The notes beneath the pieces were generated by a model that was not told where the DNA came from, did not search any database, and worked only from the letters and a program-made list of their open reading frames with translations. Below, one piece after another: positions 53,772 to 63,794 of a stretch of DNA of 64,000 nt. Every line of letters starts with the position of its first letter. Within the stretch, counting starts at the first letter, position 1. Position numbers and translations under genes: made by a program. The DNA comes from Streptomyces avidinii (GTDB lineage: Bacteria; Actinomycetota; Actinomycetes; Streptomycetales; Streptomycetaceae): positions 135,187-199,186 of the forward strand of contig NZ_BMVL01000012.1 in the NCBI RefSeq assembly GCF_014650695.1, given 5' to 3'.

Positions 53772-55247
53772 CTACTGTCGCTGGAGTGACCGGCTGACGC
53801 CCGCCGCCGTGGTGGTGGCGAGGATCCAGCCGGTCACGATCAGCAGGTACGACAGCCACTGGTGCCAGCCGCCCGGTGCGAAGGCCGCCTCCTGGCCGAA
53901 ACTGACGATCGGCACCATCAGGTCGATCGTGTAGAACAGCGCGTTGAAGTCCGGCGCCTCCCCCGCCTTCAGGGCGCGCGGCGGGTCGATCCCGTAGGCG
54001 AGCGTCCCGGTCATCAACAGTGCCAGCAGCCACCCCGCCGCGCGCAGCGGCCGGAACCCGTAGCCGACGGTGGCGTCCTGGAGCAGCCCCCACACCCGGG
54101 CGGGCCGGGGCAGTGTGCGCCGGTGCCGGCGCAGCTTCGCGAGCTGGACGGTCCGGGCCGCGGCCTCGTCGCCCGCCGTCCGGTACGCCGCCGTGAGCTG
54201 TTCGTAGGCGTACGTGAGGTATCCGGATTCCTCCCGCTCCAGCGCGGGCAGTCGCTGCTCGGCCGGCAGGTGGGGGGCGAGGGTGCGGTAGGTGAGGCCG
54301 TCGATGGCGATCCGCGCGGGCCACGCCTGCGGATCGATGTGGAGCAGGTCGAGGGTGGAGCGGCGCAGGTTCACATCGCCCCGGATCCGATCGCACCGGC
54401 GCAGCCACAGCTCGCCGATCGCACAGCTGGAGGCGCGCAGAGCGGTCCCGCCGGTGTTGGCGAGGTCGGCGCGGCTGAGGTTGGCCTGGCCCGGTATGCG
54501 GGAGCCGGTGAGGTTGACCATGCCCCGGGCCTTGAGCCGGTGCGCGCGCAGGTCGGTGCCGACGGTCAGGTTCTCGGCGTGCAGGGCGATGGCGCCCGGC
54601 GCGAGCAGCCGGGCGCGGTCGAGCTGGATCTGGCCGCCGACCGTGGCGCCGTTGAGGCGGAGCTGGCCGTGCACGGTCAGGTCGTTCGCGATGATGTCGG
54701 TGTCGACCTCGACGTGGTTGAGCTGGAGCGGCGGCTCGTCCGCCTCCTCGCCGCTCGTGGGGCCGATCACGGCCCCCTGGAGGAAGATACCCCCGGATAT
54801 TTTGGAGCCCTGCAGGCGTACGGGTCCGGCGATCCGGCAGCAGGAGAGCCGCAGGACCACGTCGACGCGCAGTGTGGAGGCGGTCAGGCCGGGCAGCGTG
54901 GAGTCGGCGAGGACCAGGGCGCGCAACTGGGCCCCGTACATCAGGGGCTTGCGCTCGAACCAGCAGTCGCGCAGTCGCATGGGGTGGTCGATGACGGCGT
55001 AGCGCAGGTCGAGCTTGCCCACGATCTTCGCGCCCTTGACCTTGAGCCCGGGGACCCGGCCCTCCACGGCGGGACAGGCTCCCAGCAGGACGGCCCGCAG
55101 CACCTCGGCGCGCAGGGTGCGCTCGGCACCCCAGTCGGCGCCGTCGACGGAGCTCTCCTCGGGCGCGACGTGGAAGTCGACCCCGTCGCCGCGCGGGAAG
55201 GCCTCCCAGACGCGGCGTTCGGCCGGGGTCAGATCGTTGATCTCCAT
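53772..55247 (-). CDS. Membrane-anchored beta-helix-like protein of unknown function
   Basis: The 491-aa protein has a soluble N-terminal two-thirds rich in short repeats with regular Leu/Ala/Val spacing (LRLNGATVGGQIQLDRARLLAPGAIALHAENLTV; LTGSRIPGQANLSRADLANTGG; ELWLRRCDRIRGDVNLRRSTLDLLH), suggesting a pentapeptide/right-handed beta-helix type fold in residues about 60-290. A basic linker (about 320-370) precedes three hydrophobic segments (about 388-408, 430-452, 458-480). I recall automated annotations calling such proteins membrane-associated oxidoreductases, but no redox or cofactor motif is visible. Function unknown. Confidence 0.78.
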   Translation of the reverse strand: MEINDLTPAERRVWEAFPRGDGVDFHVAPEESSVDGADWGAERTLRAEVLRAVLLGACPAVEGRVPGLKVKGAKIVGKLDLRYAVIDHPMRLRDCWFERKPLMYGAQLRALVLADSTLPGLTASTLRVDVVLRLSCCRIAGPVRLQGSKISGGIFLQGAVIGPTSGEEADEPPLQLNHVEVDTDIIANDLTVHGQLRLNGATVGGQIQLDRARLLAPGAIALHAENLTVGTDLRAHRLKARGMVNLTGSRIPGQANLSRADLANTGGTALRASSCAIGELWLRRCDRIRGDVNLRRSTLDLLHIDPQAWPARIAIDGLTYRTLAPHLPAEQRLPALEREESGYLTYAYEQLTAAYRTAGDEAAARTVQLAKLRRHRRTLPRPARVWGLLQDATVGYGFRPLRAAGWLLALLMTGTLAYGIDPPRALKAGEAPDFNALFYTIDLMVPIVSFGQEAAFAPGGWHQWLSYLLIVTGWILATTTAAGVSRSLQRQ

Positions 55248-55316
55248 CGCCGGGATGGTGTCCCGCGGCCGGACGGACTGTCAACTCGGCCGGGGACATC
55301 ATCGTTTGGCGTTGCC

Positions 55317-56861
55317 TCAGTGCTCGACGCCCTCTTGGAGCCGCTGGCCCTTCAGCAGGAACCAGGCGGCCACGGCGGTGGCCAGCAGTACGGCCGCGCC
55401 GACGCCGGAGGCGAGTCGCAGCCCGTCCACGAAGGCGTCCTGGGCGGCGCCGACCATCACCTGGGCGGTGTGCGGATCCAGCGCCTTGGCCGCCTCGACG
55501 GCCCCGCCGAGGGATTCGTGCGCGGCGTCGGCGACCGGGCCCGCGACGGAGGCCGGGGCGGTGAAGCTCTGGTAGACGCCGGTGACGATGGAGCCGAGCA
55601 GGGCGATGCCGAGGGCCGCGCCGAGTTCGTAGGCCGTCTCGGAGACAGCGGAGGCCGAACCGGCCTGCTCCTTGGGCACGCTGGAGAGGATGACGTCGGC
55701 GGTGACGGTGAAGGAGAATCCGGCGCCGAGGCCGACGACGAGCAGGGCCGCGCCGAGCAGCGGGTAGCCGCTCTCCTTGTGGATCAGGGTCAGGACGCCG
55801 AGGGCCAGGCCGATGGCGCCGAGGCCGCCCGCCACGACGGTCCGTACCGAGTACCGGCGGGCGTACCGGCCCGCGAGCAGGCCGGTGACCACCGCGCCGA
55901 TGGCGGCGGGCAGTTCGGCGAGGCCGGCCTCCAGCGGGTCGCGGCCCTGGACGAGCTGCAGGAACTGGGAGAGGAAGAAGACCAGTCCGGAGAGGCCGAA
56001 GACGGTGAGCAGGTCGGCGAGGACCGCGCCGGAGAAGCCGCGGTGCTTGAAGAGCCGCATGTCGAGCAGCGGCGACGGCAGGCTGAACTGGCGGCGTACG
56101 AAGGCGTACAGGGCTCCGGCACCGACTGCCGCGGTGACCGCGACCTCCCAGGTGATGCCGTGGGTGGCGACCTCCTTGACGGCGTAGACCACGCCGATCA
56201 CGCCGACGAGGGAGAGGCAGACGCTGACGAGGTCCCAGGGACCGGCGACCGGGTTCTTGGATTCGGGAAGGAGCTTGATTCCGACGACGACCAGGGCGAT
56301 CATCACGGGGAGGTTGATCAGGAAGACCGATCCCCACCAGAAGTGCTGGAGCAGCGCTCCGCCGACGACCGGGCCGACGGCCGCGCCGGCCGAGGCGGTG
56401 GCGCCCCAGATGCCGATCGCGAGGCTGCGCTCCTTGGGGTCGTGGAAGATGTTGCGGATCAGGGCCAGGGTGGACGGCATCAGGGTCGCACCGGCCACGC
56501 CGAGCAGGGCCCGGGCGACGATCATCATCTCGGGGCTGGTCGCGTAGGCGTTGAGCACCGACACGGCACCGAATGCGGCGGCGCCGGTGAGCAGCAGCTT
56601 CTTCCGGCCTATTCGGTCACCGAGGCTGCCCATGGAGACCAGGAGCCCGGCGATGACGAAGGAGTAGATGTCGCCGATCCACAGCAGCTGGGTGCCGGAC
56701 GGCTTGAGGTCCTCGGAGAGCGCGGGGGTGGCGAGGCCGAGTACGGTCGCGTCGACGGCGACCAGCAGCACGGCGAGCACCAGCACGCTCAGGGCGAGCC
56801 AGCGGCCGCGGCTCTTGGTCTCCGTCCCGATAGGGCTGGTCAGCTGCTGGGTCGTGCTCAT
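55317..56861 (-). CDS. MFS multidrug exporter (DHA2, 14-segment type)
   Basis: A 514-aa membrane protein with about 14 hydrophobic segments. The DHA2-type motifs are present: LVAVDATVLGLATPAL near residue 37, the loop 2-3 motif GSLGDRIGRKKLLL near 80, RALLGVAGATLMPSTLALI near 118 and GATASAGAAVGPVVGGAL (motif C, antiporter) near 152. It is the second gene of a tetR-MFS operon with overlapping ATGA; it probably exports a toxic compound that is also the TetR ligand. GTGGAG lies upstream of the ATG. Confidence 0.92.
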   Translation of the reverse strand: MSTTQQLTSPIGTETKSRGRWLALSVLVLAVLLVAVDATVLGLATPALSEDLKPSGTQLLWIGDIYSFVIAGLLVSMGSLGDRIGRKKLLLTGAAAFGAVSVLNAYATSPEMMIVARALLGVAGATLMPSTLALIRNIFHDPKERSLAIGIWGATASAGAAVGPVVGGALLQHFWWGSVFLINLPVMIALVVVGIKLLPESKNPVAGPWDLVSVCLSLVGVIGVVYAVKEVATHGITWEVAVTAAVGAGALYAFVRRQFSLPSPLLDMRLFKHRGFSGAVLADLLTVFGLSGLVFFLSQFLQLVQGRDPLEAGLAELPAAIGAVVTGLLAGRYARRYSVRTVVAGGLGAIGLALGVLTLIHKESGYPLLGAALLVVGLGAGFSFTVTADVILSSVPKEQAGSASAVSETAYELGAALGIALLGSIVTGVYQSFTAPASVAGPVADAAHESLGGAVEAAKALDPHTAQVMVGAAQDAFVDGLRLASGVGAAVLLATAVAAWFLLKGQRLQEGVEH

Positions 56862-57409
56862 TTCTCCACACTCCGTCGGGCGCCACCGAGCAACAGCTCG
56901 ATGATCATGTACTGGAAGTCCTTGGCGGCCACCCGGCCGTCCATCACGGCCCAGGCGCAGGTGCCGACGAGGCCGTAGAGGGCCTCGGTGAGCCATGCCG
57001 CGCTCAGGTCGATCCGGATGTCGCCCTCTTCCTGGCCGCGCCGGAAGAGCGCGCCGACGCGGGCGTCGAGCCGGGCCCATCCCTCGTTGACCTCGTCGCC
57101 CTCGAACAGCTGGTTCTCGGTGACGAGGAAGGCCAGCAGCTGGGCGTTGGGCTCGGCCTCGGCGACGAGGCGTCTGAGTGCCTCCACCGCCGTGCCCTCG
57201 TCGAGGCGGGCGTTGTCGAAGGCCACCTCGAACTCCCGGATGCCGAGGTCTTCGAGGGCCCGTACGAGGGCGTCGCGGCCGGCGAAGTGCCGGTGGAGGG
57301 TCGCGCGCCCGATTCCGGCGGCACGGGCGACCTCGTCCATCGTGGCGGTCGACTTGCGGGAAAGCAGGGCGGCCGCATCGCGGAGCACCTGGTCACGATC
57401 CATGGCCAT
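56858..57409 (-). CDS. TetR family repressor of the adjacent efflux gene
   Basis: A 183-aa regulator. N-terminal HTH: ATMDEVARAAGIGRATLHRHFAGRDALVRAL (about 23-52). The C-terminal part is the helical ligand-binding domain. Its stop overlaps the MFS start (ATGA). A perfect palindrome (57426-57449) and a third half-site over the start codon lie just upstream, so it likely represses itself, the exporter and perhaps the divergent gene. Start at 57409 was chosen; the next ATG (57403) is also possible. A -10-like TATGCT ends 6 bp before 57409, implying a leaderless mRNA. Confidence 0.92.
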   Translation of the reverse strand: MAMDRDQVLRDAAALLSRKSTATMDEVARAAGIGRATLHRHFAGRDALVRALEDLGIREFEVAFDNARLDEGTAVEALRRLVAEAEPNAQLLAFLVTENQLFEGDEVNEGWARLDARVGALFRRGQEEGDIRIDLSAAWLTEALYGLVGTCAWAVMDGRVAAKDFQYMIIELLLGGARRSVEK

Positions 57410-57425
57410 GAGACAAGCATACCCC

Positions 57426-57449
57426 GAATGAGACGCCCATGTCTCATTC
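57426..57449. promoter_or_regulatory. TetR operator palindrome
   Basis: Perfect inverted repeat: 9-base arms GAATGAGAC and GTCTCATTC separated by GCCCAT. A third ATGAGAC half-site lies at 57408-57414, exactly 20 bp from the first, overlapping the tetR start codon. The palindrome lies between the -35-like GAGACA and -10-like TATGCT of tetR, and 40 bp upstream of the divergent HAD-like gene. Confidence 0.75.
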
Positions 57450-57488
57450 CTGGTCGAAAATGAGCTGCCCGAGGGCAATCCTGCCCCG

Positions 57489-58001
57489 ATGAAGCCACTG
57501 CTGCTGATCGACGTCGACGGACCACTGAACCCCTACGCGGCCAAGGCACAGCGCCGCCCCGAGGGGTACCGCACCCACCGGATGCGCCCGACGGGCTGGA
57601 CCGAGGCCGAGCGCGCCAAGCCGCTGCGCGTCTGGCTCAATCACGACCACGGGGCGGAGCTGCTCGCCCTCGCGGACGCCTACGAGCTGGTCTGGGCCAC
57701 CACCTGGAAGGGCGAGGCCAACGACTGGATAGGCCCCCACCTGGGGCTGCCCCGGCTGCCGTTCATCGACTGGCCGGTGATGCACGGCCGGGCACCCCGC
57801 GGCACGTTCTGGAAGACCCAGTACATCCTCGGCTACGCGGGCGAGCGACCCTTCGCCTGGATCGACGACGACATCACGGCAATGGACCGCGAGTACGTCG
57901 ACCGGCGCCATCCGGCACAGGCCCTGCTGATGCGCATCGACGAGCGGATCGGGCTGGTCCGCGAGGATTTCGACGCCCTGGCCGCATGGGCCGCACCGTA
58001 G
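57489..58001 (+). CDS. HAD-like domain protein of unknown function
   Basis: A 170-aa protein with haloacid-dehalogenase-type features: motif I is LLIDVDGPLNPY near residue 6 (DxDG), a motif II-like WATTWKG near 69 and a motif IV-like FAWIDDDIT near 119. This pattern fits a phosphatase-like fold, but the sequence between is short and lacks a normal cap domain. I recognise it as a streptomycete hypothetical without known role. The TetR operator region lies upstream, so it may be part of that regulon. No clear ribosome binding site is seen near the ATG. Confidence 0.8.
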   Translation: MKPLLLIDVDGPLNPYAAKAQRRPEGYRTHRMRPTGWTEAERAKPLRVWLNHDHGAELLALADAYELVWATTWKGEANDWIGPHLGLPRLPFIDWPVMHGRAPRGTFWKTQYILGYAGERPFAWIDDDITAMDREYVDRRHPAQALLMRIDERIGLVREDFDALAAWAAP

Positions 58002-58177
58002 CCGGATGACTACATTTGGTGATTCGATCATCACTACCCGTGTCCGGCGGGCTGATGCGGACTGTGATCATTTGGAGTGACTGCGCCCCGGGAGCCTTCC
58101 CCGGCCGACCCCGGACCCGGGAGTCTGCTCTCCAGTGAGCCCTTACCCGGGGCGGGGCCGTCTGCCTGTAACGCCAA

Positions 58178-58215
58178 AGGGGCGGTGGGAGCCGGCGCCG
58201 GCTCCCACCGCCCCT
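58178..58215. terminator. 38-bp perfect palindrome after argH
   Basis: Exact 19-base arms (58178-58196 and 58197-58215) with no spacer, 17 bp past the argH stop codon. Intrinsic terminator of argH. The upstream 58002-58177 stretch is less GC-rich and contains ATTTGG twice and a GTGAT...ATCAC pairing, but no gene. Confidence 0.75.
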
Positions 58216-58232
58216 GCGGGCACGGCGGCGGA

Positions 58233-59672
<1,440 letters not shown>

Positions 59673-59735
59673 TCAAGACTGCATGGCTTTGACTGCGTGT
59701 AAGGCTCCGACGCCCTGGAGGGCTTCGGATGTGCA

Positions 59736-59771
59736 ACCGCCTCCCCGCCGCGGAGGTAACGGGGAGGCGGT
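59736..59771 (-). terminator. Hairpin between argG and argH
   Basis: Exact 11-base arms (59736-59746 and 59761-59771) with a 14-nt loop, 17 bp past the argG stop codon. It could terminate or attenuate argG transcription before argH. Confidence 0.55.
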
Positions 59772-59787
59772 CTTGACTGCGGGTCGG

Positions 59788-60981
59788 TCAGGCGAGGTCG
59801 CGGCGGGCCGCGATCTTCGAGGAGAGGCCGAAGATCTCGATGAAGCCCTGGGCCTTGGATTGGTCGAAGGTGTCGCCCGAGTCGTAGGTCGCGAGGTTGA
59901 AGTCGTACAGCGACTCGTCCGACTTCCGGCCGGTGACGACGGCGCGGCCACCGTGCAGGGTCATCCGGATGTCACCGGTGACGTGCTGGTTGGCCTCGTT
60001 GATGAAGCCGTCCAGGGCCCGCTTGAGCGGGGAGAACCACAGGCCGTCGTAGACCATCTCGCCCCAGCGCTGCTCGACCTGCCGCTTGTAGCGGGCCAGC
60101 TCGCGCTCGACGGTGACGTTCTCCAGCTCCTGATGGGCCGTGATGAGCGCGATCGCGCCCGGGGCCTCGTACACCTCACGGGACTTGATGCCCACGAGAC
60201 GGTCCTCGACGATGTCGATCCGGCCGATGCCCTGCGCTCCGGCGCGGTCGTTGAGCTGCTGGATGGCCTGGAGCACGGTGACGGACTTGCCGTCGATGGC
60301 GACCGGGACGCCCTCCTTGAAGGAGATGACGACCTCGTCGGGCTCACGCGGCAGCGCCGGGTTCGAGGTGTACTCGTAGATGTCCTCGATCGGGGCGTTC
60401 CAGATGTCCTCCAGGAAGCCCGTCTCGACGGCGCGCCCGAAGACGTTCTGGTCGATGGAGTACGGGGACTTCTTGGTGGTCGCGATCGGGAGCTGCTTCT
60501 CCTCGCAGAAGGCGATCGCCTTGTCCCGGGTCATCGCGTAGTCGCGGACCGGGGCGATGCACTTGAGGTCCGGGGCGAGGGCGACGATGCCCGCCTCGAA
60601 GCGGACCTGGTCGTTGCCCTTGCCGGTGCAGCCGTGGGCGACGGTCGTGGCGCCGTGCTTCTTGGCGGCGGCGACCAGGTGCTTGACGATGGCCGGCCGG
60701 GAGAGCGCCGAGACCAGCGGGTACCGGTCCATGTAGAGGGCGTTGGCCTTGATCGCCGGGAGGCAGTACTCGTTGGCGAACTCGTCCGAGGCGTCGGCGA
60801 CCTCGGCCTCGACCGCACCGCAGTCGAGCGCGCGCTTGCGGATGACGTCCAGGTCCTCGCCGCCCTGGCCGACGTCCACGGCAACGGCGATGACCTCGGC
60901 GCCCGTCTCCTCGGCGATCCAGCCGATGGCGACGGAGGTGTCCAGGCCGCCCGAGTAGGCGAGTACGACGCGCTCGGTCAC
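59788..60981 (-). CDS. argG: Argininosuccinate synthase
   Basis: Joins citrulline and aspartate using ATP. The 397-aa protein has the PP-loop [15 protein letters not shown] near residue 8, [14 protein letters not shown] near 117 and [15 protein letters not shown] near 180. The GTG at 60981 has AAGGAG at proper spacing and matches the family start; the ORF is open seven codons further. TTGACG-N17-CATAGT lies upstream with palindromic sequence over the -10, consistent with ArgR control. I recall argG lying elsewhere in S. coelicolor (SCO7036), so adjacency to argH is a difference from that species. Confidence 0.97.
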   Translation of the reverse strand: MTERVVLAYSGGLDTSVAIGWIAEETGAEVIAVAVDVGQGGEDLDVIRKRALDCGAVEAEVADASDEFANEYCLPAIKANALYMDRYPLVSALSRPAIVKHLVAAAKKHGATTVAHGCTGKGNDQVRFEAGIVALAPDLKCIAPVRDYAMTRDKAIAFCEEKQLPIATTKKSPYSIDQNVFGRAVETGFLEDIWNAPIEDIYEYTSNPALPREPDEVVISFKEGVPVAIDGKSVTVLQAIQQLNDRAGAQGIGRIDIVEDRLVGIKSREVYEAPGAIALITAHQELENVTVERELARYKRQVEQRWGEMVYDGLWFSPLKRALDGFINEANQHVTGDIRMTLHGGRAVVTGRKSDESLYDFNLATYDSGDTFDQSKAQGFIEIFGLSSKIAARRDLA

Positions 60982-60996
60982 GGGTTTCTCCTTACG

Positions 60997-61046
60997 GTGC
61001 ATTCAACGACAGGCATAACTATGCACTACTCCGTATGTTTCGTCAA
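60997..61046 (-). promoter_or_regulatory. argG promoter with candidate ArgR box
   Basis: Minus strand: TTGACG (61046-61041), 17 bp, CATAGT (61023-61018). GCATA-GT-TATGC (61013-61024) overlaps the -10, and GTGCAT...ATGCAC inverted arms lie at 61021-61026 and 60997-61002. Position and symmetry fit repression by ArgR, encoded in this window. I have not matched a published ARG-box matrix. Confidence 0.5.
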
Positions 61047-61166
61047 TCGGCGCCGTGGGCGCACCCTGCGCAGCGCCCGGCCATACCGCTTGACCTGCTG
61101 ATATATGGGAGGCGGAGCGGCAGCCCGATTGCCTACGATCAACATCGGACGTCACGGGGAGGACGC

Positions 61167-62513
61167 ATGGACACGGACACGACGACGGAGATCCCACCAC
61201 CCGGGAGCCCGGCGACCGCCTGGATCGCCTTCGACCACGCCGTCCGGGACGTCCACTACTGGTCGTACGCGAGCCCCCTCGGCGCGCCGCCGGCCGTGCG
61301 GCTCTGCCACACCGACGGCCGGATCCGCGAGGCGGCCCTGCGGGCGCCGGAGCCGCTGCCCGAGCTCGTCGCGATCCGCTGCGCGGACTGGGTACCGGCC
61401 GTACGGAAACAGGCCCGGCGGGTACTGACCGCTGCCCTCGCCGAGGACCCCGCGGGCACCCTGCGCCGGCTGACCCCGCTCGTCCTGCGGCTCGGCCGGC
61501 GCGAGCAGGGCGCATGGGCGCTGGAGCGCTTCGAGGCCGTACTGAACGAGGCCCCGGCCCTCCTCGACGAGCTGCGCGCGAGCGAGGACCCGCCGACCCG
61601 GCGGTTCGCCGCGCGACTGACCGTCGGCGCCGGGCTGCTGGACGTACGGGAGCTGGCCGCCCTGGCCGCCGGCGAGCCGGACCCGCCGACCAGCGGGCTG
61701 TGGACGGACGCGACGCTGGCCGCCCTGGCCGCCGACGGCCCGGACGACGAGGCGATCGACGCCCTGCTCGGCGCGCACGGCGCGATGGTCCGCTCCGCCG
61801 GGGTCACCGCCCTGCGCGGGGCCGGCCGGACCGCCGAGGCCGCGGGCCACCTCGCCGACCGCTCCGGGCTGGTCCGGGCCTGCGCCCGCTGGCTGGTCCG
61901 CCAGGACGGTGGCGACCCGTACCCGCTGTGCCGCGCGGCGCTGACCGACCCCGCACGCGTGAGCCCGTACGCGGTGACCGCTTTCGCCGAGTGCGCGCGC
62001 CGCGAGGACGCGCCGGTGCTGCGCGCCCTGCTGGCGCACCCCGCCGGCCAGGTGCGGGCCGCGGCCGTGGGCGGACTGCGCCTGCTGGACACCACCGACA
62101 TCGAGCTGCTGCGACCGCTGCTGGACGACCCCTCGCCGGCGGTGGCCCGCGAGGCCGCCCGGAGCCTGAGCGGCTCCGCCGCACGGCTGTCCGTCGACCG
62201 GCTGATGGCCCGCATCGCGCCCGAGCGGCCTGCGCACACCCGCCGGGCGGCCTACCGGCTGCTGTTCGCGCGCGGCGGGGTCGCCGGACTGCGCGCCTCC
62301 GTGCAGTTGCTGACGGACCGTGACCCGGCCCTACGGGCGATCTCCGCGCAGCGGATCCAGAGCATGTGGTCCCCGTACCGGACGCCGGACCTGCCGCAGG
62401 GTGACCCGGAGGTCGGCGCCCTCCTGGACGGGTGCACACACCTGTTCAGCGATTACGTCATGCGGCGGATGCGCGCCTCGCTCGGGCTGCCGGTCGCGCC
62501 CCGTACCGTCTGA
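61167..62513 (+). CDS. HEAT-repeat-like protein of unknown function
   Basis: A 448-aa soluble protein made of repeated helical pairs with the pattern L-hydrophobic-D-PS/D-x-x-V-R-x-x-A-A (for example LRALLAHPAGQVRAAAVGGLRLL near 290, LLRPLLDDPSPAVAREAARSL near 315), typical of HEAT/ARM scaffolds. No enzymatic domain is evident. GGGGAGGACGC precedes the ATG at 61167. Function unknown; likely a protein-protein interaction scaffold. The next gene starts 4 bp after its stop. Confidence 0.8.
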   Translation: MDTDTTTEIPPPGSPATAWIAFDHAVRDVHYWSYASPLGAPPAVRLCHTDGRIREAALRAPEPLPELVAIRCADWVPAVRKQARRVLTAALAEDPAGTLRRLTPLVLRLGRREQGAWALERFEAVLNEAPALLDELRASEDPPTRRFAARLTVGAGLLDVRELAALAAGEPDPPTSGLWTDATLAALAADGPDDEAIDALLGAHGAMVRSAGVTALRGAGRTAEAAGHLADRSGLVRACARWLVRQDGGDPYPLCRAALTDPARVSPYAVTAFAECARREDAPVLRALLAHPAGQVRAAAVGGLRLLDTTDIELLRPLLDDPSPAVAREAARSLSGSAARLSVDRLMARIAPERPAHTRRAAYRLLFARGGVAGLRASVQLLTDRDPALRAISAQRIQSMWSPYRTPDLPQGDPEVGALLDGCTHLFSDYVMRRMRASLGLPVAPRTV

Positions 62514-62516
62514 CGT

Positions 62517-63206
62517 GTGCTGCGTACCGCTCTCGTCACCGGCGTGACTCTCGTCGCGGCCCTGCTCCCGCACGGCCCCGCGCCCCTGCCCGCCCGTCTC
62601 GCCGACACCGGGGGCGGCAGTCAGCTGATCACCGCCGTCGCGCCCGCGCCCGGATCCACCACCGGCCGGGTGATCTGGTGGGAGCGGTGGGCGGGGCGCT
62701 GGCACGAGGCGGGGAGCGCTCCCGCCCGCTTCGGCGCGAACGGCCTCACCGAGGGGACGACCCGGACCCAGGGCACCAACACCACGCCCACGGGCCTGTA
62801 CGAACTTCCCTACGCCTTCGGGATCCGCCGGGCACCGGCCGGCACGGGCCCCGCGTACCGGCGGGTGAGCGCCGACTCCTGGTGGTGCCAGGACAACGCG
62901 TCCGCCCAGTACAACCGCTGGGTCGAGCCGCTGCCGGCGGACTGCGCGCCGGGCGAGGCCGAGCACCTGGTGACGTACGAGAAGCAGTACGCGCACGCGC
63001 TGGTCATCGGCTTCAACTACGACCGGCCCGTGCGCGGCCGGGGCGCCGGGATCTTCCTGCACGTCAACGGCAAGGGCGCGACGGCCGGTTGCGTGTCCGT
63101 GCCGGAGCGGGCCATGCGGGCGATCCTGCGCTGGGCGGACCCGGGCCGGCGCCCGCACATCGCGATCGGCACGGAGTCCGGGGACCTGGCCGTGACCCGG
63201 TACTGA
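62517..63206 (+). CDS. Secreted L,D-transpeptidase-like (YkuD) protein
   Basis: Cell-wall enzyme candidate (229 aa). An N-terminal signal peptide (LRTALVTGVTLVAALL) leads to a YkuD-like domain. The catalytic HX-n-C motif appears as FLHVNGKGATAGCVSVP near residues 179-195, with His and Cys in the expected order; the residue between is Gly/Ala rather than the Ser-His-Gly of the common SHGC form. The GTG start follows the HEAT-protein stop by 3 bp, so they are co-transcribed. Acts outside the membrane; substrate unverified. Confidence 0.83.
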   Translation: MLRTALVTGVTLVAALLPHGPAPLPARLADTGGGSQLITAVAPAPGSTTGRVIWWERWAGRWHEAGSAPARFGANGLTEGTTRTQGTNTTPTGLYELPYAFGIRRAPAGTGPAYRRVSADSWWCQDNASAQYNRWVEPLPADCAPGEAEHLVTYEKQYAHALVIGFNYDRPVRGRGAGIFLHVNGKGATAGCVSVPERAMRAILRWADPGRRPHIAIGTESGDLAVTRY

Positions 63207-63213
63207 GCCGGGG

Positions 63214-63243
63214 CCCTGCCGGATCCTGCCGGATCCGGCAGGG
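63214..63243. terminator. Bidirectional hairpin between the L,D-transpeptidase gene and argR
   Basis: Exact 13-base arms (63214-63226 and 63231-63243) with a TGCC loop, lying between convergent genes and able to serve both. Confidence 0.75.
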
Positions 63244-63250
63244 ACAGCCC

Positions 63251-63787
63251 TCAGCTCTCCTTCTGCGCCAGACGCAGCAGGTGGTCGGCGAGGGCCTGAC
63301 CGCCCGCCGGATCCCGGCTGATCAGCATCAGGGTGTCGTCGCCCGCGATGGTGCCGAGGATGGCACGGAGTTCGGCCTGGTCGATCGCCGAGGCGAGGAA
63401 CTGCGCGGCACCCGGCGGGGTGCGCAGGACCACGAGGTTGGCGGAGGCCTCCGCCGAGATCAGCAGCTCCCCGGAGAGGCGCCGCATGCGCTCCTCCTTC
63501 GCGGACTCGCCGAGCGGGGCCTGCGGGGTGCGGAAGCCGCCCTCGCTGGGTACCGCGTAGATCAGCTCGCCGCCGGTGTTGCGGATCTTCACCGCGCCCA
63601 GCTCGTCGAGGTCGCGCGAGAGCGTCGCCTGGGTGACGCTCAGCCCGTCGTCGGCGAGCAGCTTGGCCAGCTGGCTCTGGGAGCGGACCGGCTGCCGGTT
63701 GAGGATGTCCACGATCCGGCGGTGACGCGCGGTGCGGGTCTGCGGGACGGCCTGGCCGCCTTGCTCGTTGTCCTGCGCCTGACTCAT
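63251..63787 (-). CDS. argR: Arginine repressor
   Basis: Hexameric regulator that binds ARG boxes with arginine as corepressor. The 178-aa protein has an N-terminal winged-HTH ([42 protein letters not shown]; motif SQSQLAKLL near 36) and a C-terminal arginine-binding domain with [15 protein letters not shown] near 146. The start ATG at 63787 was chosen over TTG at 63829. It follows argD by 7 bp and would control the argG promoter described above. Confidence 0.95.
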   Translation of the reverse strand: MSQAQDNEQGGQAVPQTRTARHRRIVDILNRQPVRSQSQLAKLLADDGLSVTQATLSRDLDELGAVKIRNTGGELIYAVPSEGGFRTPQAPLGESAKEERMRRLSGELLISAEASANLVVLRTPPGAAQFLASAIDQAELRAILGTIAGDDTLMLISRDPAGGQALADHLLRLAQKES

Positions 63788-63794
63788 CGTCGTC

